Shown piece after piece: positions 1 through 7,700 of a stretch of DNA of 28,199 nt. The stretch's first letter is position 1; each line of letters opens with the position of its first letter. Origin of the DNA: a virus. Where the stretch lies: positions 1 to 28,199 of IMG/VR virus record IMGVR_UViG_3300029954_000064; one strand, given 5' to 3'. Position numbers and translations under genes: made by a program. The notes beneath the pieces were generated by a model. That model did no database searches. It saw only the letters and a program-made list of their open reading frames with translations, and was not told the origin of the DNA.

Positions 1-1
1 C

Positions 2-1189
2 GCCGCACGCGTCACCCAGGCCCGCGCCGCGGCCGCCGGGACCGCCTGGCAGGCCGCCCGCCGCCTGAACCTCCTGCGCCATCCTGGCCTGAAATGGGGG
101 GCGCTCGCGGGCGGTGCCCTGGTCGGTGCGCTGGCCGGCTGGTCGGTGGTCGACCACATCCACAGGAAGCTCACCAAGGCGGACGAGGCACCCCAGCCGC
201 CCGATGACGCGCTCGCGCTCGCCCGGCATGGGACCGAGGCCGAGCGCGAGATCGCCGAGCGGCTGGCCCGGGTGCTGGGCTCGGTCAAGGACGATGCCGC
301 CGGCGACCTGCTGTCGCCCCGCCGGGGCTCGCTGATGGAGAACGTCTCCACCGGGCTCGACCACGCCTTGCGTCCGATGGACACCGCGTCACGCGCCGGC
401 ATCGAGACGCCGATCCCGGTCGAGATCCTGGACACCGCGGGCAACAGCAGGATCGTCAACCTGACGCTCAGCGCGCGCAGCCCCCGCGTCGAGGAATTCG
501 TCCGGACCTACCGGACCAACCGGATCACCGCGCTCGCCGCCGACCAGGCCGCCACCATCAAGGACATCCTGATCGAGACGGCGCGCACCGGGATGAGCCC
601 GCAGGAGATGGCGAACCGGGTGCGCCAGACGATCGGCCTCACGCCCTACCAGGCCGCCAGCGTGATGAACTACAAGGGCGAGCTGGAGACGCTGAACCCG
701 GCGGCGATCGCCCGCAAGCTCCGCGACGGGCGTTTCGACAAGACGCTGCGGCGCGCGATCGACGAGAACCGGCCGCTGAGCGCCGACCAGGTCCAGGCGA
801 TGACCGACGCCTATCACCGCAAGTTCCTCGCCCACCGGGCGATGACCATCGCCCGCACCGAGGGTGTGGGGGCCGCGAATAACGGCCATATTGCCGCGGT
901 CGAGGATCTGCTGGAGAAGAACCCCGGCTACAGCGTCATCAAGACCTGGATCGCCACCGAGGACGAACGCACCCGGGCCGACCATATCGGGCTGCACGGC
1001 AAGAGCGTGGTCGGGCTGCATACCCCGTTCATCTGCGACAGCGGCGACATGATCCGCTGGCCGCACGATCAGGGGGCCGTGGCAAGGCAGGTGGTAAATT
1101 GCCGCTGCACCCTCGCCTGCCGCCTCGTCAGCCGCCGCCTGGCCGCCCGTCGCGGCCCGGTGGGCAGCCTGCAACCGGAGACGACGTGA
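2..1189 (+). CDS. Minor head protein, Mu gpF / SPP1 gp7 family (5' partial)
   Basis: The frame is open from the first codon of the window, so the gene starts upstream; the GTG at 146 is only an internal codon. 395 residues are visible. Residues 32-47 (WGALAGGALVGALAGW) form a glycine-zipper hydrophobic segment followed by a basic patch (DHIHRK). The C-terminal half carries the MuF signature: RTEGVGAANNGH from residue 285, W316 followed by a DERTRADH stretch, and NCRCTLA from 366. MuF-type proteins are minor capsid components near the portal, packaged in few copies and in some phages injected with DNA. Position just before the protease and capsid genes fits. The N-terminal hydrophobic segment is not usual for the family; a fusion to another domain upstream is possible. 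The stop overlaps the next start (tgATG). Family assignment is confident; the full length is unknown. Confidence 0.85.
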   Translation, partial: AARVTQARAAAAGTAWQAARRLNLLRHPGLKWGALAGGALVGALAGWSVVDHIHRKLTKADEAPQPPDDALALARHGTEAEREIAERLARVLGSVKDDAAGDLLSPRRGSLMENVSTGLDHALRPMDTASRAGIETPIPVEILDTAGNSRIVNLTLSARSPRVEEFVRTYRTNRITALAADQAATIKDILIETARTGMSPQEMANRVRQTIGLTPYQAASVMNYKGELETLNPAAIARKLRDGRFDKTLRRAIDENRPLSADQVQAMTDAYHRKFLAHRAMTIARTEGVGAANNGHIAAVEDLLEKNPGYSVIKTWIATEDERTRADHIGLHGKSVVGLHTPFICDSGDMIRWPHDQGAVARQVVNCRCTLACRLVSRRLAARRGPVGSLQPETT

Positions 1190-1848
1190 TGGACGCCCAC
1201 CAGATCGCCCAGAAGCTCGCGAAACGCTGGGCAAAGGACAGGTTTGCGACCACCCACTACAATGGCGGCGAGCTGCTGCGGAAGGACTGGCTCGACCAGG
1301 CGCGCGTCGCCCTCGCCGGCCCGGGCAACCAGCCGCTGTTCTCGGGCTCGTTCTGGGGCAGCAAGCATCCCTACGATCCGAGCTACGGCGATGTCCCGCA
1401 GGACCTCGCCCCGCAGGTGGCGCGTGCCGGTGGCCGTGGCCTCGAAATGCCGGACCAGATTCAGTCCGAGCTGAACACCACCACCGAGAAAGTGCCCGGG
1501 ACCACGACGGTGGCGCCGTCTGCCGCGGCCGATCCGGCTGCCGAGCCGGTGGGGTTCGGCGGCAGCGGCAACACCGGCATCAAGAGCCGCGAGCTGGGCC
1601 ACGCCTCGACGGCGGGCGAGACCACGCTGGCGGCACCGGTCGCCGCACCGCCGCTGCCGTCCACCACCACGCCGGGCGTCAACGTCGCCGGCAACATCGC
1701 CCCGGTCACCCCGCCGCCGGCCGTGGCACCGGCTTTGTCGGCCGGGCCGTCGGCGATCGCGCCCGCCTTGCTGGCGCGACCCGCCCCTGTCGCCGGGAAC
1801 CAAGCTGTTGCACCAACGGTGACGCCGAAGCCGCCCATCCTCGCCTGA
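1189..1848 (+). CDS. Hypothetical Ala/Pro-rich head-module protein
   Basis: 219 residues. The start is the ATG overlapping the MuF stop at 1189; CGGAG at 1176-1180 is a reasonable ribosome binding site, and an ATG at 1099 would run far into the MuF gene. Residues 1-80 look folded and contain charged and aromatic residues (ELLRKDWLDQARVAL, FWGSKHPYDPSYGDVPQDL). The remainder is low-complexity, rich in Ala, Pro, Thr and Gly, and probably disordered. I do not recognise a family. Translational coupling to the minor head gene suggests a virion or head-assembly role, but nothing in the sequence defines the function. Confidence 0.7.
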   Translation: MDAHQIAQKLAKRWAKDRFATTHYNGGELLRKDWLDQARVALAGPGNQPLFSGSFWGSKHPYDPSYGDVPQDLAPQVARAGGRGLEMPDQIQSELNTTTEKVPGTTTVAPSAAADPAAEPVGFGGSGNTGIKSRELGHASTAGETTLAAPVAAPPLPSTTTPGVNVAGNIAPVTPPPAVAPALSAGPSAIAPALLARPAPVAGNQAVAPTVTPKPPILA

Positions 1849-1888
1849 AGGGGAATGACGCGGGGCCGGCCCATGGAGGCTCCCCGCG

Positions 1889-3004
1889 ATGGCTGGTCCG
1901 AAGGTCACCACTGATTCCAGCATTGGCGGCGACACGATGGTGTCCCCCGCGAAGGCGATGATCTGGTCCGCTGGGGCAAAATGCCCGGAGTGCGGACAGA
2001 CCGTGCCGGGCGTCGCGAAATCCGCTGACGCCGAAGGCGATCTCGAGAAGGGTCTGAGCCCGCAGGTCGCGATGAATGCCGCCAAGGTTGGTCTGGCAAC
2101 CGCCGGCTACATGGCGGCGTCTCGTATGCGCCACACCGCGCTGCAGATGGACCCAGCAACCAGGACGCCCAAAACACCGAAGCTGTGTGCGACGTGCGGT
2201 CAGCCGAAGCCCGACCCGGCCGCGAAATCGGAAGACCCCGACGATGACGCGCTGCAGAAGCTCGCCGACGAGAACAGAGGCCAGATTCCCTACGTCGTCG
2301 GCGACCTCGACCGCATCGCCAGGCTCTGGGAGAACGAAACCACCCGCCCGGTCGCGGAATCCTATCTCCAGGCCTGGATCGAGCACGGCGAGCCGCTGCG
2401 CAAGGCGATCTCCACCGCCTGGCTCGCACGCGCCAAGGGAGCGCTCAAGGGCGTCCTCGCGCGCGGCGGTCACCCGCCGGCGCCGAAAGTCCCCCAGGGA
2501 ACGCCGCAAATCGAGCTGAAGCCGTCCAACACCGCCGCGAAGGACACGGCGGAGCATGTGACCCATCACCCGCCGTACGCCGACAGGCCTGATCAGGACA
2601 GCTCGTATCGAGATCAGTGGGACGATGAGCCGGACGGGCCGGCGATCCCGGCGGGAGAGACGAACAAGCAGCGCGCGCACCGTTGGAAACGCAGCGGTGG
2701 TCCGAAGATCGGGTTCGATCCTGCCGATCCGACGTTCACATCCGGCTACGGGGGCGCCCGGGGGGCCCAGCCCCGCGGCAAGCCCCGCGGCTGGGAGCAG
2801 AAGGCAGTGGCGGCCCTCCATCACCACGTCATTCCGGTCGCAGCCGCGGCCGGTGCGGTCATCGGGGCCGACCGCTATCGCAAACAGGTCGCCGCTGCGC
2901 ACGACAAACTCTCCCAGCACAGGGCGCTCTCCGCCAGGCAGCGGGCGGAACGCGTCGCCGCCGCGAAGGCCCGCTGGGCGCACGCGAAGGGGCGGACGGC
3001 GTGA
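1889..3004 (+). CDS. Hypothetical head-module protein with two CxxC pairs and a C-terminal glycine-zipper/basic tail
   Basis: 371 residues. GGAGG about 11 nt upstream supports the ATG at 1889. Residues 32-35 (CPEC) and 100-103 (CATC) are two CxxC pairs, each followed by Gly-Gln, as in zinc-ribbon knuckles. The ~65 residues between them include a small-residue helix (KVGLATAGYMAAS). Residues ~130-200 are a charged helical region, 215-310 look disordered, and near the C-terminus VIPVAAAAGAVIGADRYRKQ is a hydrophobic small-residue segment ending in a DRY-type basic patch, then a long Arg/Lys/Ala helix. The same zipper-plus-DRY layout is repeated in the protease gene downstream. It overlaps the next gene by GTGA. 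The role is unknown; a metal-binding, membrane- or DNA-contacting virion protein is an inference. Confidence 0.7.
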   Translation: MAGPKVTTDSSIGGDTMVSPAKAMIWSAGAKCPECGQTVPGVAKSADAEGDLEKGLSPQVAMNAAKVGLATAGYMAASRMRHTALQMDPATRTPKTPKLCATCGQPKPDPAAKSEDPDDDALQKLADENRGQIPYVVGDLDRIARLWENETTRPVAESYLQAWIEHGEPLRKAISTAWLARAKGALKGVLARGGHPPAPKVPQGTPQIELKPSNTAAKDTAEHVTHHPPYADRPDQDSSYRDQWDDEPDGPAIPAGETNKQRAHRWKRSGGPKIGFDPADPTFTSGYGGARGAQPRGKPRGWEQKAVAALHHHVIPVAAAAGAVIGADRYRKQVAAAHDKLSQHRALSARQRAERVAAAKARWAHAKGRTA

Positions 3005-4734
3005 CCATCTACACGCCGGGCGGTGCGGCCGAGCTCGGCTTCGTCATCCCGCTGACCAAGATCGACGTCGAAAAGCGGATGATCTACGGCATCGGCGCGC
3101 AGGGCGACATCGTCGACAAGTCAAAGGAGATCATGGACTACCCGACCGCGCGCCCCGCGTTCGAGGCGTGGTCCAACGACTGCTTCGAGCGCAGCAACGG
3201 CCTCTCCAAAGGCAACCTGCGTGTCATGCACACGAAGACCGTCGCCGGAACCATTCCTGAAATAGACTTTGACGACGACAAGCAGCTCGTAAAACTTGGT
3301 GCGTATATCGCTGACGATAACGAATGGAAAAAATGCCTTGCCGGGTGTTATACCGGCTTCAGTGTTGGGGGCGGCTACGCCAAGAAGTGGAGCGACCCCG
3401 CCACCGGGCACACGCGCTACACCCCGATCGTCCGCGAGATGTCCCTGGTGGACAATCCCTGCATCCCGACGGCCCGCTTCGCCGAGCTGGTGAAGGCGGA
3501 CGGCCTGGTCGAGCTGCTGCCTTTGGTCGGCGTGGTGCATTCCTTCGGTCAGCTGTGGAAGTCGCGCCCGAAGAGTTTCGCCCGGGCCTGGGAAACGCGC
3601 CCGATCCCGCTCGCGCCGCCGATGACGTTCGGCGAGCGTCTCGTCAAGGCCTACGAGGAAACCCGGCATCCGCGCGAGACCGACGGCAGGTTTTCCTCCA
3701 ACACGGTGCAGAGTGCCGGGGCCTATGGCGGCATCGCGGCCGGCGGGGTCGCGGGGCATGTTCTGGGCAGCCACTACGGCGGCCGCGCCGCTGCCAGGAT
3801 CGGGGGCGCTGTTCGGGAAGCGGTCGGCAGAGAATTCGGCCTTCGGGCTGGGGAGAGGGCCGCGGCGCGTGTAATCAGACTTGGCGCGGGTCAGGGAGCG
3901 CATGTTGGGGCGTTCGCTTTGGGTGCCGGTGGCTACGTGGCCGGCGCCACCCTGGGTGCGTTGACCGATCGCTATCTGCGTATGCGACGCGCCAAGCAGG
4001 CCGGCGATCACGAGCAGGAAGACTGGATACGCAGAAACGTCGGCGTACACCCGATCACCCGCGAACACGTCAAGCTGGGTGGGAAGCTGGCGGCGGGTGG
4101 CATTAGTCTCGCCACCGGGCTCGCTGCGGTCCGCCATTTCAGCAAGTCAGCCGACGCGCCGATGACATTCGGCGAGCTCTGCAAGGCCTACGACAACACC
4201 AAGCACCCGCGCGAGCACGACGGCAAATTCGCCGGCAAGACCGTGGAGCGCGCGGCACGCTTTGTCGGTGGCGCGGCCGGGGCAATCGGCGGCTTCGCGC
4301 TCGGCGCGAAATACGCCAACAAGCTCGGCCATCTCGGCGAGAAAGCCGGTCGCGCCTGGTCGCAGGCCGCCGGTTCAGACAGTCACTTTCCTGCCTTTCT
4401 GGGGCGGTACGCCGGAAGACACGCGCCTGTCGGGGGCGCGTTCGCCCTGGGTGCGGCCGGCACCTTCGCCGGCGCTGCCGTGGGTGCGCTCGCGGACCGC
4501 TACATGCGCGTCCGGCGCGCCAAGCGGGCCGGCAAGCTCGAGCAGTACCACCGTCTCAACCGGAAGGTCACCGTCCGTCCCACCTCGCTCAAGCAGGCCA
4601 CGCGAGCCGGCGCCACCGCTGCCGCCGTCGCCTTCAGGCTCAAGCGCGTGCATGACGCCATGGGGAAATCCGCGGGCGGGCTCGATGAGCTCGGCTCTCG
4701 CGCGCGCCGCGATCTGCTGGCCGAGGGGGACTGA
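3001..4734 (+). CDS. Prohead serine protease (XkdF/HK97 type) fused to two tandem glycine-zipper modules
   Basis: 577 residues. The GTG at 3001 overlaps the upstream stop (GTGA) with a purine-rich site before it. Residues ~12-160 match phage head maturation proteases: GDIVDKSKEIMDY, then H77 in NLRVMHT, S121 in YTGFSVGG, and E146 in VREMSLVDNP, the expected His, Ser and acidic motif positions. Such proteases cleave scaffold and capsid inside the procapsid. Residues 208-387 and 388-577 are a tandem duplication: each begins (P)MTFGE..., has an HPRExDG[RK]F motif, then a glycine-rich hydrophobic segment, then GAL[TA]DRY[LM]R[MV]RRAK. This tail makes the protein more than twice the usual length. 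Codons around 3240-3365, covering S121, are AT-richer than their surroundings. The protease call is confident; the function of the tail is unknown. Confidence 0.85.
   Translation: MTIYTPGGAAELGFVIPLTKIDVEKRMIYGIGAQGDIVDKSKEIMDYPTARPAFEAWSNDCFERSNGLSKGNLRVMHTKTVAGTIPEIDFDDDKQLVKLGAYIADDNEWKKCLAGCYTGFSVGGGYAKKWSDPATGHTRYTPIVREMSLVDNPCIPTARFAELVKADGLVELLPLVGVVHSFGQLWKSRPKSFARAWETRPIPLAPPMTFGERLVKAYEETRHPRETDGRFSSNTVQSAGAYGGIAAGGVAGHVLGSHYGGRAAARIGGAVREAVGREFGLRAGERAAARVIRLGAGQGAHVGAFALGAGGYVAGATLGALTDRYLRMRRAKQAGDHEQEDWIRRNVGVHPITREHVKLGGKLAAGGISLATGLAAVRHFSKSADAPMTFGELCKAYDNTKHPREHDGKFAGKTVERAARFVGGAAGAIGGFALGAKYANKLGHLGEKAGRAWSQAAGSDSHFPAFLGRYAGRHAPVGGAFALGAAGTFAGAAVGALADRYMRVRRAKRAGKLEQYHRLNRKVTVRPTSLKQATRAGATAAAVAFRLKRVHDAMGKSAGGLDELGSRARRDLLAEGD
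3622..4161 (+). repeat. Protein-level tandem module, copy 1 (inside protease gene)
   Basis: Encodes residues 208-387 of the protease fusion. It begins MTFGERLVKAYEE, has RHPRETDGRF, two glycine-zipper stretches and GALTDRYLRMRRAKQAG. It aligns end to end with the second copy starting at 4162. The paired zipper/DRY segments (about 3901-4002 and 4429-4536) are still clearly similar at nucleotide level, so the duplication is old but recognisable. Confidence 0.85.
4162..4734 (+). repeat. Protein-level tandem module, copy 2 (inside protease gene)
   Basis: Encodes residues 388-577. It begins MTFGELCKAYDN, has KHPREHDGKF, then FALGAAGTFAGAAVGALADR followed by a basic stretch. Like copy 1 it opens with an in-frame ATG, so an internal start producing a free zipper protein (as lambda Nu3 is nested in C) is possible, but I see no strong ribosome binding site. 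Confidence 0.85.
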
Positions 4735-4740
4735 CAGCAG

Positions 4741-7700
4741 ATGGGTCGCCTCACCTTCACCTCGGGCCTGATCTCCGACCTGCGCCAGCGCGTCATCGCC
4801 CATAACGAGGCGCCAGGCGCCGCGCCGACCCGGCTCGGAGAGCTGAAGAAAGTCTATCAGGGCGCCTATCGCGGCCAGAACCCGGGCGAGCACGCCATGG
4901 GCGCCGTCGATCGTCATCTGGAGAAACTGTGCAAGGCCGAGCCGTTCGATGCCGGCAAGCACCCACGCGGAAAGGCGGGCGAATTCAGCGCAAAGGCCGT
5001 CGCCGAACACGTCCCGGCGGATGGCGGCGCGCACGCCGCACTGCAGGACAGCAGCGCGGGCTACAACGCGCTCACCAGCGACGTGATCCCCGAGCGGCGC
5101 AACGAGATGAACTACGGCTTCTACCGCGAGCTGGGGTCGACGGCGGCCGGTCTCGCGCTGATCGCCAGCCTCGCGCGCGGCCGGCCGAACGGGCTGGTCA
5201 CACGCGCCGCACAGGGCGCCCTCGGCGCGCTTGGGCGCCAGGCCTTCGCGTTGCCCATCGACGCTGCCGGCAGTGCGGTGCATTACGCCACCCGCCGCCT
5301 GGCGCCGCGCCTGCTGACCCGGGCCGAGCTGTCGACGGCGGTCCGCCAGTCAGGCGAATTCGGCCAGAAGTTCGGACGTGGTCTCGGGCGCCTGTCGACC
5401 AGCGGCGCGAGCTTCGGGGTGAATGCCATCCTCGACATGGCGGCCAGCAAGGGTTCCGGGAAGAAGACAGCGGCCCTGTATCGCGGCCTGGCACTCGCCG
5501 GCCTGGCGCTGCCTCCGGCGTATGTCCTCAACAACGAACTCAAGGACAGTCCGGTGGACCCGCAGCTCGTCGGACGGACCCTCGATGCCTACTCGTACCG
5601 CACCATCCAGAAGATGGTGCAGGCGCCGGAGATCGTCGCCGCCCACCAGGCGATGCTCGCGGCGCTGCGCGACGATGACGCGCTGCAGAAGGCCGGCGGG
5701 CTGTATTCCCGCTACGGCAAGACGCTGTTCGCCACCCTGGCCGGGGCCGCCGGAGCGGCGGTCGGGCATGTCGCGACACGCAAAGCCATCGCGCGCGGTC
5801 TCGGGGCGGCGGCGTCGGTTGCGGCCGGGGCCGTTGCCGGCGGCGAGATCGGTGTCCACGAGGGCAACCCCAACCACGACGCCAAAGGCCGCTTCACCTC
5901 GCGCGGCGCCGGCATCGCCGGCGCTGTGGTGGGCGGCGCGCTGGCCGGCGGGGGCGCCCTGCTGGCGCTCAGCCGGCACAATGCAGGCGCGTTCCGCACC
6001 CTTGGGCGCAAGACGATCGACGAGGCCGCGGCAGCCATGCGGGCGGCGCGGACCGAGTATCCGACAGGCACGCCGCATGGCGACCTGTGGGCCAAACGGT
6101 CCACGCTGGTCCGGGAGCGCTACGAGGCGGACGAAGAACACACGGCGGCCCAGGCGGCGCTCGACGCGCACGGGCTGGATCCCGCGGTGCATTACCAGAC
6201 CCTGGTGCGCAACGAGATCAACGGCAAGATCGCCGGCGTGCTGGCCGCTCACGATGCGACCTCCCTGCCGAGCACGAAAGCGTCCGAAAAAGGGGCCGAT
6301 GTCTGGGAGACCGTGGGCGACCTGCGGCGCAGGAGCTCGTCCACGCCCGCGTCCACGCAGACCGCCGTCCAGCGCGCGGTCGAGCGCCTGTCGCCGGCGG
6401 ATTTCGAACGTGCTGTCGCGGGCTTGCCCGACAAGGAGCGCGCGCTGGCGCTGTCGCTGTTCAATGGCCGTGGCGCCCAGCTGGCGAAGGTCAACGAGGT
6501 CATCACCGCGCATGACCGGGCGCTGAAGGCGAGCCAGAAGAAGCTCGACCGGCTGGAGGCGCAGCAAAAAAAGACCCGCGGCGTCAAGACCGAAGCCTCG
6601 ATAAAACTGTCGGAAGCCCATCAGAAGGGCGCGTCGGTGGAAGAGATGGCGCCGTTGCAGGCGACGTTCGACCAGGCGAAGGCGGCGCACGACGCCGTTT
6701 ACGACGAATACGGCAAACACGCCGACCTGCACGCGAAACTCTCGGATGCGGGCGCGGATATCCGTTCGCCGATCACCGGAGACCCGCTGGAGCGCCCAAC
6801 GGAATACGCGCTGAACACGCAGAAGCGGAAGCTGGCGAGCGATGCGAAGAGACGCGCGGAACTCCATGTCGACAAGCGAATCGCCATCGCACGCAGCGAA
6901 TACGTCTCCGACCTCATCGGCCGGCAAAACAGCGACCTCGCCGCGCATGTGCTGCTCGGGCGCCGCACCGGCGCGATTCCAAGGGACGCAAAGGCAGCGG
7001 CCAGGAGTTTCCTCGACAGCGAGAAGGCGCTGACGCAGCAGCAGGCCATCCTGGAGCGGGCACTGAAGAAAAAAACCTCGGCCAAAGCCGATCTGGACGA
7101 ATTGCGGCTCATCCAGAAGGGCTTCAAGCCGAAGGACATGAGCGACGCCGACATCCAGAAGCTGCAGGATACGGCGGCCGACATCGTCCGGACCGACGAA
7201 GAGGCAAACGTCCTCGTCACCAATGCGCGCACCGAACACACGAAGCTGAGGGGCGCGCGCAACAAGGCCGCCATCGCCTATCAGGAAGCGTTTGACGCCT
7301 CGGGCAACGCCAAGGAGGGCAAGTTCCGTCTTCCGCCCTGGCTACCGGCCGAATTGCGCGACGATCTCGAGCTGATCAGCCGCACACCACGCTCGGCGGC
7401 CCGCGCGCTGATGGCAGCCCCCGGCGCGGCGGCGATGAAGGCGTTCGTCACCGCGGTGCTCGGAAGCGATCCGACCAAAAAAGCGGTCAAGGACGGTGGC
7501 GTCGCCGCCGCCACCAAAGCCGGAAATGCGATCAACCAGTCGGTGCGCGACACCTACGCCGAGCTGTTCATGCGCCAGGAGAAAGACGGCAAATGGGTCC
7601 ATTCGCCGGGCAAGATCGCCATAAGGGCGGCGAACTCCGCTGCCCTGCTGGATTTCGGGCGGGAGTCGCTGGCCTACGCGCACGACAAGGTCCTCGGCTC

